From NCBI RefSeq assembly GCF_028687615.1, contig NZ_JAQTZU010000019.1, positions 1-64,000 on the forward strand: 64,000 nt of DNA, given 5' to 3'. Shown one piece after another: positions 7,783-16,525 of this stretch. The DNA comes from Methylovulum sp. (GTDB taxonomy: Bacteria; Pseudomonadota; Gammaproteobacteria; Methylococcales; Methylomonadaceae). The position numbers were made by a program, and so were the translations under genes. Under the pieces are notes generated by a model. The model had not been told where the DNA came from and made no database searches. It worked only from the letters and a program-made list of their open reading frames with translations. Position 1 is the first letter of the stretch. Every line of letters starts with the position of its first letter.

Positions 7783-10115
7783 TGAGGGCGGATTTTACGG
7801 TCGGTGTGGTTGGCAACCCCAATTGCGGCAAAACCACCTTGTTTAATGCCTTGACAGGTGCTAAACAACATGTGGGCAATTGGTCGGGTGTGACCGTGGA
7901 GAAAAAATCCGGCGAATATTCCCATGATGGCAAAATCATCGAATTGGTCGATTTGCCCGGCACCTATTCGCTGGAAGCCGCCGATGACCAAGTTTCTTTA
8001 GATGAAAAAGTCGCCAGGGATTATGTGGCGTCCAGGCAAGCCGACCTCGTTATCAACATCATTGACGCATCTAGCATTGAGCGTAACCTGTACTTGACCT
8101 CGCAATTGATAGAAATGCGTGTGCCAATGATTTTGGTGCTGAATATGATGGATGCCGTCAAACGGCGCGGCATAAAAATAGATGTAGACGAACTGTCCGT
8201 CCAATTAGGCTGTCCGGTAGTCCCTATCACCGCCTCAGCCAAACACGGTATTGCCGGATTAAAAACCGCGATCAACAAAGCCGCGCAAACCCAGCCCGTC
8301 CCATCTATTGCCATAGCCTATTGCCCTGCCTTGGAACAGGCCGTCAACGACTTGTCGCCCGACTTACAGGAAACGGCGGCCAATTATCCATGCGATTTGC
8401 GTTGGTTGGCTCTGCGCTTGCTCGAAGACGACACGCTCGCCAAAGACATTGGCGGCTTCGCGATCTTGCCAAAAGTATTGTCTTTGCAAGAGCGCGTCGC
8501 CGATGAGACCGATGATGAGATAGACATCCTCGCCGCCGACGCCCGGTATGCCTTTGTCAACCAACTCACCCAGCGCAGCGTCTGTAAACTCAACGAAATT
8601 AGCCGCCACACCACAGAAATGATCGACCGGTTTGTATTGAACCGCTTTCTTGGCATCCCCGTGTTTTTGCTGGTGATGTACACGATGTTTATGTTTACCA
8701 TTAACATCGGCAGTGCGTTTATTGATTTTTTCGATCAAGCGGTCGGTGCGTTGCTGGTCGATGGTTTGGGGGTGTTGTTGACCGCTTGGTCAGTTCCTGA
8801 CTGGCTGAATGTGCTCATCACCAAAGGCATTGGTAGTGGCATCCAAGTGGTTGCCACCTTTATCCCGATCATCGGTTTTCTGTTTTTATTCCTATCCGCG
8901 CTAGAAGATTCGGGTTATATGGCTCGTGCGGCGTTTGTAATGGACCGGTTCATGCGGATGATGGGTTTGCCTGGCAAATCCTTCGTGCCGATGATAGTCG
9001 GTTTTGGCTGCAATGTCCCCGCGATTATGGCAACGCGCACCTTGGAAAACCAGCGTGACCGGATACTGACTAATTTAATGAACCCGTTCATGTCCTGCGG
9101 CGCACGTTTGCCCGTGTACGCGCTGTTCGCCGCCGCTTTTTTTCCGGTCGGCGGGCAAAATATTGTGTTCGGTTTGTATTTGCTAGGTATTGCCGTCGCG
9201 GTCATCACGGGACTCATCATGCGCCATACCCTGTTCAAAGGTGAAACCACTCCTTTCATCATGGAACTACCCGCCTATCATTTGCCAACTATCAGCGGTG
9301 TCTGTATTAGAACGTGGGACAGACTCAAATCCTTCATTTTTAATGCCGGAAAAGTCATTGTGCCGATGGTTTTGATACTGAATTTCCTCAATGGCTTGGG
9401 TGTGGATGGCAGTTTCGGACGCGAAAACAGCGATAAATCGGTGTTAAGTGCCATAGGCCGCAGTTTGACGCCAATCTTTAAACCGATGGGCATCAGCGAC
9501 AATAATTGGCCGGCGACAGTGGGCATATTCACGGGGATACTCGCCAAAGAAGCCGTCGTGGGGACATTGGATGCCCTGTACAGCCAACTGGGCAGCGACA
9601 GCACCGCACCAAACGTACCAGAGGCGGAATTTAGCTTAAAACAGGCGTTATTGGATGCGCTTTTGACCATTCCCAAAAATCTGCGTGACGTCGCTGACAA
9701 CGCCCTCGATCCATTGGGCTTGAATATTGGCAACGTCAACGACCTAGCTGCGGCAGCCACCGAGCAAGAAGTAAAAACCGCCACTTTTGCGGCGATGCAG
9801 CGGAGTTTTGATGGCAAAGCGGGGGCGTTTGCATATCTGTTGTTCATCTTGCTTTATGCCCCATGCGTGACCGCAACCGCCGCCATTTACCGCGAAACCA
9901 ACCGGACCTGGGCTATTTTTGTCGTCTGCTGGACAACCGGCATTGCCTACCTGACCGCCACGGTTTTCTACCAAACCATGACTTACGGGCAACATCCCTT
10001 TTATTCATTGGCCTGGATAAACGGTTTATTGATGGCCTTTGCTTTGGTCTGGCTGGGTTTATGGTTGACCGGAAAAAATGCCGACAATAAACCTCGTCAG
10101 GAGGTGTTGAAATGA
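7782..10115 (+). CDS. feoB: Ferrous iron transporter FeoB
   Basis: A 777-residue inner-membrane GTP-dependent Fe2+ transporter. The N-terminal G domain has G1 GNPNCGKTT (11-19), G3 DLPG (57-60), G4 NMMD (121-124) and G5 ASAK (151-154), followed by the helical GDI region and the polytopic membrane domain with two Gate-type modules (VGFGCNVPAIMATRT; AKEAVVGTLDALY; YAPCVTATAAIYRE). Length is normal for the family. The start overlaps the feoA stop by one base and the stop overlaps the feoC start (ATGA). A GTG at 7779 is an alternative start. Confidence 0.97.
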   Translation: MRADFTVGVVGNPNCGKTTLFNALTGAKQHVGNWSGVTVEKKSGEYSHDGKIIELVDLPGTYSLEAADDQVSLDEKVARDYVASRQADLVINIIDASSIERNLYLTSQLIEMRVPMILVLNMMDAVKRRGIKIDVDELSVQLGCPVVPITASAKHGIAGLKTAINKAAQTQPVPSIAIAYCPALEQAVNDLSPDLQETAANYPCDLRWLALRLLEDDTLAKDIGGFAILPKVLSLQERVADETDDEIDILAADARYAFVNQLTQRSVCKLNEISRHTTEMIDRFVLNRFLGIPVFLLVMYTMFMFTINIGSAFIDFFDQAVGALLVDGLGVLLTAWSVPDWLNVLITKGIGSGIQVVATFIPIIGFLFLFLSALEDSGYMARAAFVMDRFMRMMGLPGKSFVPMIVGFGCNVPAIMATRTLENQRDRILTNLMNPFMSCGARLPVYALFAAAFFPVGGQNIVFGLYLLGIAVAVITGLIMRHTLFKGETTPFIMELPAYHLPTISGVCIRTWDRLKSFIFNAGKVIVPMVLILNFLNGLGVDGSFGRENSDKSVLSAIGRSLTPIFKPMGISDNNWPATVGIFTGILAKEAVVGTLDALYSQLGSDSTAPNVPEAEFSLKQALLDALLTIPKNLRDVADNALDPLGLNIGNVNDLAAAATEQEVKTATFAAMQRSFDGKAGAFAYLLFILLYAPCVTATAAIYRETNRTWAIFVVCWTTGIAYLTATVFYQTMTYGQHPFYSLAWINGLLMAFALVWLGLWLTGKNADNKPRQEVLK

Positions 10116-10336
10116 TTTTGGATTTACGCGAGTTTTTAAAACAACAACATCGGGTGTCATTAAAAGAGTTGGCCACCCATTTTGATGCTGAGCCGGATGC
10201 CATACGCGGCATGTTGGGTAAATGGATCAGCAAAGGCAAGGTGCGTAAAATGTCCCTGGAAGCCAATTGCGGCGGCAGTTGTTGCAAATGCGACCCGACC
10301 TTGACCGAGTTGTATGAATGGGTTGATAAGGTTTAA
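10112..10336 (+). CDS. feoC: FeoC-like winged-helix protein
   Basis: A 74-residue protein with an N-terminal winged helix (LREFLKQQHRVSLKELATHF). A four-cysteine cluster C53-x3-C57-C58-x-C60 (ANCGGSCCKC) lies near the wing, the spacing associated with Fe-S or redox sensing in FeoC proteins. FeoC is thought to regulate or stabilise FeoB. It overlaps feoB by four bases and ends the feo operon; a hairpin lies about 80 bp downstream. Confidence 0.88.
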   Translation: MILDLREFLKQQHRVSLKELATHFDAEPDAIRGMLGKWISKGKVRKMSLEANCGGSCCKCDPTLTELYEWVDKV

Positions 10337-10412
10337 GTTAGCTGGTTTCAAGTCGGGATTGGCGCGATGAATCCTAGAAAAATGGGGTAGTGATTGTGAT
10401 TTAATTGTTGAA

Positions 10413-10436
10413 GACTACAAACCGGGGTTTGTAGTC
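10413..10436. terminator. Hairpin downstream of feoC
   Basis: GACTACAAACC / GGTTTGTAGTC with a tiny loop forms a near-perfect hairpin. There is no clear T-run, so it may be a bidirectional terminator between feoC and convergent pilE, or part of a dispersed palindrome. Confidence 0.45.
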
Positions 10437-10445
10437 CATGAACAC

Positions 10446-10596
10446 ATATACTCTGAACGGTCACGTTTTCGGTTTTTTGCAATCCATCGTAGGGTACGCT
10501 GTGCGTACCTTTTGCGTTGATTTTATGATGATTTTTTAAAGGTACGCACAGCGTACCCTACCTAAAAAACCGAAAACTTGAGCGTTTAAAGTATAT
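10446..10596. repeat. MITE-like element, family B copy 1
   Basis: Imperfect 33-bp terminal inverted repeats (ATATACT..., with TTTTCGGTTTTTT at the inner edge) enclose a second inverted repeat, TAGGGTACGCTGTGCGTACC (10489-10508) and its complement (10541-10560). The outer arms recur at 19.5 and 60.6 kb, and the inner GTACGC arms recur inside czcB. No coding sequence is present, so mobilisation would have to be in trans. Confidence 0.75.
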
Positions 10597-10654
10597 TTTG
10601 AAGCCTTAAACTTGGCTAACAAACCCATTGTTGGATTGTCAGGCTACCTTGCAA

Positions 10655-11035
10655 TCACCAACAACCTGATATATCGCCCCCTTTAGTGCCAAAATTATCA
10701 ATAGTCAAGGTTCCACAAGGGTCGCCGTCCTGGCCGCTACCCACTATAGGTGTAGCCGATAAAGTGTAGGTGGTCGCAGTAACCGGATTAATCGCTATTG
10801 TGTAATAAGGAGTGGGGGGGGGAGCGGGAACCAAGGTATAGTCAGGTTTTTCTGTATACCTCCGCTCCATGACGTTGACCAAATTCAATAAGTTGGCTTG
10901 CACATCGGAGCGGTGGGATTTTTGGACGCTGCTTTGGTAACTGGGATAGGCAATGCTGGCAAGAATACCAACAATGGCTACCGATATCATCAACTCAATC
11001 AGGGTGAACCCGTTGATTTTTTTTGCTTTATTCAT
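10655..11035 (-). CDS. pilE: Type IV minor pilin PilE
   Basis: A 126-residue prepilin. The nine-residue leader MNKAKKING precedes the cleavage site G|FTLIEL with Glu at +5 of the mature protein, then the hydrophobic alpha-1 helix ([19 protein letters not shown]). The C-terminal part has two Cys (DPCG and SGCW) forming the expected D-loop. The family nests with pilY1/X/W/V/fimT in type IV pilus minor pilin operons, where it primes pilus assembly. A run of nine C (G9 on the plus strand, 10814-10822) encodes PAPPPTP in the middle of the gene. It is separated from pilY1 by a 523-bp gap containing a repeat. Confidence 0.9.
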   Translation of the reverse strand: MNKAKKINGFTLIELMISVAIVGILASIAYPSYQSSVQKSHRSDVQANLLNLVNVMERRYTEKPDYTLVPAPPPTPYYTIAINPVTATTYTLSATPIVGSGQDGDPCGTLTIDNFGTKGGDISGCW

Positions 11036-11558
11036 GATGTTTTATTTAACCTCATTGATATTCCAATAGATGTGGCCTATACGGGGCTTGCTAAGGATTT
11101 GCTCAATAATTGCTTCCGGCATGAGAACGGTTGTTTCCGGCAAACATTCTTTCCTATTGCCGGAAACACCCACCCTGCGCTTCGCACGGGCGGCCTTATT
11201 TATGCCCTGCGGGTATTCCGGCCGGCCACGCCAATACCCGTCAAAATAAAAATGACTGGGTACTAGGTTTGCACTCCTGAAAACCTAAAGCCAAAGGAAT
11301 TGTAAGATTGCCTTCAGTAGCGATTGTAACGCTTAGGATTTGGCTAAAAATAACTTCCCTGAACCATTCTTGAAACTCTAGACCTGACGGGTTTCAAAAA
11401 CCCGTCAGGTCTTAATATCAGGAAGTTATTAATGGCCAAATCCTTAACTGATGTTACTCAAGCGTTGCGGCACCAATGGCTTACCCGAATTGTAGCTTGG
11501 TAAGCCGTTGGTTTTTTAGTTTGCCGCATAACATCATCAGTGCCTGGCGGATTGCAAG
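11036..11558. other. pilE-pilY1 spacer with repeats
   Basis: A 523-bp stretch without a gene. It holds GCCGGAA-type palindromic fragments around 11110-11230 and a complete family-A element at 11332-11447 (listed separately). This splits pilE from the rest of the minor pilin operon and may force pilE to use its own promoter. Confidence 0.5.
11332..11447 (+). repeat. MITE-like element, family A copy 1
   Basis: A 116-bp imperfect palindrome. Outer arms TTAGGATTTGGCTAAAAATA and the complementary end ...GGCCAAATCCTTAA flank the inner hairpin AGACCTGACGGGTTT / AAACCCGTCAGGTCT (11380-11412). A nearly identical copy in inverted orientation lies at 19898-20011, and a degenerate one at 45163-45265. 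Confidence 0.8.
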
Positions 11559-14500
11559 CTACCTTAGTTGCCGCCAAGACCGGCGGATTCCGGGACCAGC
11601 GGGCGGCTTGACATCAGCAACAGAACCCATTGTTCCATCAGAACCACTGACATATTTGTAATCAACTATTGGCGCCTCAACCACCGCAGGGGTTTTAATA
11701 ATGCCGACTCCCAAGTCAATACCCGACGCCGCGTGTTTTTCACCGTTTACGGTTACCAAGTCATCGTTATCAACTTTACCATCCCCGTTAGTATCAAATG
11801 GCGCGCCACTAAATTCCCCGCCATTGAGCGCGTCGAGCTCCATTAACCATGATTTTCCACCAGAGCTGCATGGGTCACGATCTGGAATAACGGTTGGAAA
11901 TATCACTAAGCCTCGGCGGACAAGGGGGAAACTGACAACCCGCTCACCTTCGGGACCATTTACTGGGCTTTTTAAATCTAATGCCCAACCGCTTCTAACC
12001 GGGCCACTCGGACAAGGAGCTTTATAACAAACAGGATCTTTCGAGACGACGCGAAGCGGATGGGCCGTCCCAAATGTGCCTTCAGCATCAATGGTTTGTT
12101 CTTTTAACAAGCCCCGGTCAGTGATAGACGTCCCCTTGTCCCATAAGCCGTAAAACGTTTGCACTGGCGGTGGCGGGCTGGCACTAACAATATTGTCGCC
12201 TGTTTCAAAGTATTTGCCGGTGCCAAAATAAACCATAATACCGACACCGTTTTGATCAGTACCCACAGCCCCCACTGCGCCTACGTTGGGTTTGCCGGTG
12301 ATGGGTTGGCGGTTAGGGTCATTAGGGGCGCTACAGCCGCCCGCTGTCGTGCAAGCCACAAAGAACGGGGCGGATGGGACCGGCCAAGTGCCGGCGGCAT
12401 CGGCAAGATTAAATTTCCATAAATTGCCGTACAAATCCCCTGCGTAAACCGTATCTACACTGCGGTCAAGATTAGCGTCAACGGCTACCGGGGAAGAAAG
12501 GCCATTTTTATTGGTCGGATCGCCAATCCCCGTATCAATTTTTTGCAGCACCGCACCCGTTTCTACATCAAGGACAAACAGCACGGCATGGCCTGAGTCA
12601 CTGTTATAGCCATTGGCGACAATCACCGCCCAATGCCCGTCTTGCATCTTGACTACCGTCGGCTGCGCCAAGGTATAGCCTAAGTCACCATCGTCTGCGT
12701 TGGTAAACTCCCACAAAGGGCCGCCGACGCTGCCAAAGTGGTCAGGATCGGTCACGTCCAGCGCGAATACGGCACGACCACCGGCGCCAGTCGTCCCTGC
12801 CAGCACGGTGTGCCAATCCGAACCGTAATAAACATCGCTCACAGCAGACTGGCCATCGACATAATACTGATGGGCATAGTTAGGGGATGTCAACTTACTT
12901 AATTCAGGAAATAAGGCATTGGGAATGTAAGCCAATATTTCTGTCCCGCCAGTTGCGTTGGTGGCATCAAAACCATGCAACATGCCATCATTGCCCCCCA
13001 CATAAATCATAGGCTTACGGGTTTTGTTGGTTGTTAGAAAGGCTTCATAACTGCTACCTTCTACGCCGGGTAAGCCAGCGTAGCCATAATCTTCTTTCCC
13101 CACAAATACGGGGTCGGAATTAACGATATCGCCCAAGGCACTATAAAGCCTATCCCTAAAGATACCGCCAGTATATTTTTGTTCTTTTGCGTTATCCCCC
13201 CGCAACCAGTCAACACGCAAACTGCCGTTGCCATCGTTAAAGCCTACCAAGGTATCCAGATAAGTCTGCTGGGAAGGGTTTAAGTTGTCCCACTTAAACT
13301 CGATGCTTCGAGGCACTGCCAAAGGGTTATAAGTGTAGATCTTGCGGCTGGCAGTAACCGGTAAAGGAAGTTTGGACGAGGCTTCCCAGTCTATAGTTAA
13401 AGCACCGGTATCAGGATCAATGTTATAGGCAAACAATTGACCGTTCCAGTATTTTGAGTTGAATTTGGCCTGATAAACTTGAGTGCCTTTATCCAAGCGG
13501 GTGGAATTGGCCGCCACTGCGGAAGCCGAACCCACGACATTGAGTGCCTTGGCAAAAGCTTTGCCCAGTTGCTCTGGAAGCTTTCCGGCATTGGTCACCA
13601 AAAAATAATTATCGGGCACACCGTCCTCATCGCTATCCCAATCTAGAGCATCAATAACGCCGTCATCATTTTTGTCAGTTGTTCCCCATTTTGCGGCATA
13701 CCAGAGCGGATCGTGCTTGATAAAGCTGGCCGAGGTGTTAGCCCCTGCGGTGAAGGTTCTTGATGCTGTTAATGGCAAGGGCTGACCATCGTTCCATGGT
13801 GCCGATCCTGGCGGGGTATCCAGAAAATAGTCTGGATCACTGCCTACGGCTGTATCTTTATCACGAACTTCCAGATAAACCCCGTCGCTAGACTCAGTGC
13901 CGGAGATGACATAACCCATGTGTTGGATAATACCACCCGCAGCATAAGTAGAGTTAAGATCAACCACTACCTGCTTGGAGGCATTAACAGTAAAGGTGTA
14001 TTCAACAATTGCATCCATATCATGGTCGGCGGCTTGTTCCACGTCTTCATAATTGATTCGGAATTTGCCATAAGGGCGGCCTTGGTTTATCGAGCCGTCC
14101 ATGTTTCCAGTCGCCGTGTTCGCAATTTTTTCAACATAAAAATCAACAATTTGATTGGTTGGCTGAAATTGGCCTTCCGAATTGCTAATCCCGAATGCTC
14201 CTCCTACTGATTTTGCAAAAGGCACTAAGGTGATTTTTTTACCGTCTACCGGAATTTCAATGCGGGGTAGCGGGGAAGCCAAAGCCACTGCAATCGTATC
14301 GGTTTTTTGATTCCCCGCCGCCGTATGCAAGTCGCTTCCCCTACCATGCATAGCAACGCTGGCCGCATAATACCCGCCCAATTTGGTGGGCTCTTCCGGA
14401 GCCAAGCCCCGAATATCTTTAAAACTGGTCACTGTTTTAGGGGAAGGGGTGCCATCGCTATGCGTGTTTGATTGCCCGATGAATATATTGCTCGCTTCAG

Positions 14501-15950
14501 TTTCCCCCGCCCAGATGCTATCCGCCAAGGTGGACACATTGAGACCAGCCAAGTCACTGGCAAAAACATTGAAATAACTACCAGGCAATTGGTCAGTATC
14601 ATACGATGGGTTGATATCGCTAATGACCAATTCCATCGGCCTAGCACAACTGAGGTGGCCCCCGCCACCTGCCGCCACCGCTTTATACGGGTCTAGCCAA
14701 GTTGCCACGGGCAAGCCTAAGGTGGCATCGGGTGTGTCAGTTGAAGATATTGAAAATGCAGGGGTCGGGCTGGCTTTCCCGGCAAAATAGCGCAACCCTT
14801 CGTACATCATTTCGGCAACAGGTTCGCCCCATTCAGCGGCCTCGCCTTCATTAATGGGACGGGTAGCGATCCAGCCTGACGCATAGCAATACGGGCATGC
14901 ATAATTAAAAGTCACTACCCGCAACTTGTTGATAGTGTCGACAATGCCCTTGACGGCAAGGAACTGCCCTGTAGTAGGGTTCACCTCGTTTTTGAATGAT
15001 TGTATATTTTTTCTAAGCACCCCGCCCGATATGTTTTTCTTGTACGATCCAGTGAGCAAACCAAAATACACCAAATCTTCTTCGCCATAGATATGCAGCA
15101 ATCCGGTGGGTTTATAGGTGGTGGTGGTGCCATCACTGTAAGCCTTGCAGTTGGTTTCTAACAGGCTAGGCAAGCAGACATCGACGTATACGCGGTAATC
15201 CGTGATCGTACCGCAAGCCGGTCCGCTACTACCATGTAGACATTTTGGCCCTGCTACGGGCCGTTCAATGGACACCCATTCCCATATCCGGTATGTGCTA
15301 TTTGGAAGTACGCGCAACAGCGGGTCACTTGCTGAACCGGTCAACGTGGTGCTGGCAAAAAGATGCCGCTTCCCCGAAGCAGGAAGCGGCAAAGGGGTGT
15401 AGTCCCTGATGTCATAGCCATCAACTGCCACGCTGGTATATTCCTTGCCCCAACTATGGGCGTCCTGAGGGATAAAGACCCGCTTTAAAACCGTGCTGCC
15501 CGTGGTGTCAGTACTGCGTTGGCCGCCGTATAACACTTTGCGTATCGCGTCCATTCTGGAGGTGGTCAAGTAGTTAAGGAAGTCGCCGCTCCATTCGCTG
15601 GTGCAGCTTTTGTCGGTAGTTATCGAGGTGGGCGTGAATTTATTTAAGTCGTAGATATAGCATTTGTGTGAATCAAAATAACCGTAGTAATCAATCCCGG
15701 GTTTATAACCGACATCAATCAGACCGTCATTATTAAGATCCGAGGCGTCGTTATAAGCTTCATAATAAAGCTTATGGTTCCGCCCCATGACTAGCATCAC
15801 GATGGGCGGCACACTGGTGGAAAGGAATAATGGGGCTGGCGCAATAGCCGCAAGGCTGGTGCTGGCCGGAAGCCAGGCCATTAAGCCCAACGCCAACCAG
15901 ACCAGCAAACTATTTGGGCTAAGATAAGGTTTATGCTTAAAAGTGTTCAT
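11559..15950 (-). CDS. pilY1: Type IV pilus tip adhesin/assembly factor PilY1
   Basis: A 1463-residue secreted protein. It starts at ATG 15950 (GGAG upstream), with an N-terminal hydrophobic export segment (LLVWLALGLMAWLPASTSLA). The C-terminal half is the PilY1 beta-propeller, opening with PMIYVGGNDGMLHGFDA around residue 985 and containing the calcium loop DANLDRSVD near 1157, as in Pseudomonas PilY1. Further Asp-rich, calcium-loop-like sites are DLNNDGLIDVG near 70, DWDSDEDGVPD near 770 and DTNGDGKVDNDDL near 1387. It ends with the typical RRSWRQLR. PilY1 sits at the pilus tip with the minor pilins and modulates adhesion and retraction. It lies 62 bp after pilX. Confidence 0.95.
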   Translation of the reverse strand: MNTFKHKPYLSPNSLLVWLALGLMAWLPASTSLAAIAPAPLFLSTSVPPIVMLVMGRNHKLYYEAYNDASDLNNDGLIDVGYKPGIDYYGYFDSHKCYIYDLNKFTPTSITTDKSCTSEWSGDFLNYLTTSRMDAIRKVLYGGQRSTDTTGSTVLKRVFIPQDAHSWGKEYTSVAVDGYDIRDYTPLPLPASGKRHLFASTTLTGSASDPLLRVLPNSTYRIWEWVSIERPVAGPKCLHGSSGPACGTITDYRVYVDVCLPSLLETNCKAYSDGTTTTYKPTGLLHIYGEEDLVYFGLLTGSYKKNISGGVLRKNIQSFKNEVNPTTGQFLAVKGIVDTINKLRVVTFNYACPYCYASGWIATRPINEGEAAEWGEPVAEMMYEGLRYFAGKASPTPAFSISSTDTPDATLGLPVATWLDPYKAVAAGGGGHLSCARPMELVISDINPSYDTDQLPGSYFNVFASDLAGLNVSTLADSIWAGETEASNIFIGQSNTHSDGTPSPKTVTSFKDIRGLAPEEPTKLGGYYAASVAMHGRGSDLHTAAGNQKTDTIAVALASPLPRIEIPVDGKKITLVPFAKSVGGAFGISNSEGQFQPTNQIVDFYVEKIANTATGNMDGSINQGRPYGKFRINYEDVEQAADHDMDAIVEYTFTVNASKQVVVDLNSTYAAGGIIQHMGYVISGTESSDGVYLEVRDKDTAVGSDPDYFLDTPPGSAPWNDGQPLPLTASRTFTAGANTSASFIKHDPLWYAAKWGTTDKNDDGVIDALDWDSDEDGVPDNYFLVTNAGKLPEQLGKAFAKALNVVGSASAVAANSTRLDKGTQVYQAKFNSKYWNGQLFAYNIDPDTGALTIDWEASSKLPLPVTASRKIYTYNPLAVPRSIEFKWDNLNPSQQTYLDTLVGFNDGNGSLRVDWLRGDNAKEQKYTGGIFRDRLYSALGDIVNSDPVFVGKEDYGYAGLPGVEGSSYEAFLTTNKTRKPMIYVGGNDGMLHGFDATNATGGTEILAYIPNALFPELSKLTSPNYAHQYYVDGQSAVSDVYYGSDWHTVLAGTTGAGGRAVFALDVTDPDHFGSVGGPLWEFTNADDGDLGYTLAQPTVVKMQDGHWAVIVANGYNSDSGHAVLFVLDVETGAVLQKIDTGIGDPTNKNGLSSPVAVDANLDRSVDTVYAGDLYGNLWKFNLADAAGTWPVPSAPFFVACTTAGGCSAPNDPNRQPITGKPNVGAVGAVGTDQNGVGIMVYFGTGKYFETGDNIVSASPPPPVQTFYGLWDKGTSITDRGLLKEQTIDAEGTFGTAHPLRVVSKDPVCYKAPCPSGPVRSGWALDLKSPVNGPEGERVVSFPLVRRGLVIFPTVIPDRDPCSSGGKSWLMELDALNGGEFSGAPFDTNGDGKVDNDDLVTVNGEKHAASGIDLGVGIIKTPAVVEAPIVDYKYVSGSDGTMGSVADVKPPAGPGIRRSWRQLR

Positions 15951-16012
15951 TGCAAGTCTCCGATGGGATAGTTTCGGTAAAATCGATGCGTCCAAAGACC
16001 TTTTTTATGTGA

Positions 16013-16519
16013 TTAGGGCTGATGGACGGATTGCAAAATAACCACTGTGCTGGCGGATTGTCCAGTGGCCCTAACGGTAATTCTATAAATCGGGATGGCA
16101 GGGCAAGGGGGGGTCAAACAGGGGACAGGCCCCAAATTTTGGATGATATAACTAGGCGTGGCGACGCCCAAGCCCGTAACTGAAGAAGTATGCACTGGTT
16201 GGCCTGTCCAGAAAGTATCCGTCATTAATGCCGATGTGGTCGGGATGGTGGATGCTTGCGAATAAAATCCGCCCGTACCGTCATCAGCAAACGTAGGCAA
16301 GGGGGTAGGGGGGGCAAGGGTGGCTTCTGCGGCGGCGAGGGCGGATTCGGCGGCTTGGAAAGCCAGGCTTTCGTCACGCATGTTACCAGCCATTCTCTCT
16401 TCCAGCGAGCTGGTTAGGGTGCCGGTGATGCCGATTAGGGTCAGCAGCAACAGCATGATCAAACTGATGACCAGAACCGCGCCGGATTGATATTTAATGC
16501 GTTGATACATAACTTTCAC
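16013..16519 (-). CDS. pilX: Type IV minor pilin PilX
   Basis: A 168-residue PilX-type minor pilin. After a short basic leader the line QSGAVLVISLIMLLLLTL forms the alpha-1 helix; as is normal for PilX, the +5 Glu motif is replaced by AVLVISL. The family signature EERMAGNMRDESLAFQAAES follows. Two runs of seven G on the plus strand (16107-16113 and 16308-16314) lie in the Pro-rich parts of the gene. It is placed between the pilW fusion (6 bp upstream) and pilY1, as in standard operons. Confidence 0.9.
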   Translation of the reverse strand: MKVMYQRIKYQSGAVLVISLIMLLLLTLIGITGTLTSSLEERMAGNMRDESLAFQAAESALAAAEATLAPPTPLPTFADDGTGGFYSQASTIPTTSALMTDTFWTGQPVHTSSVTGLGVATPSYIIQNLGPVPCLTPPCPAIPIYRITVRATGQSASTVVILQSVHQP

Positions 16520-16525
16520 ATTCTC

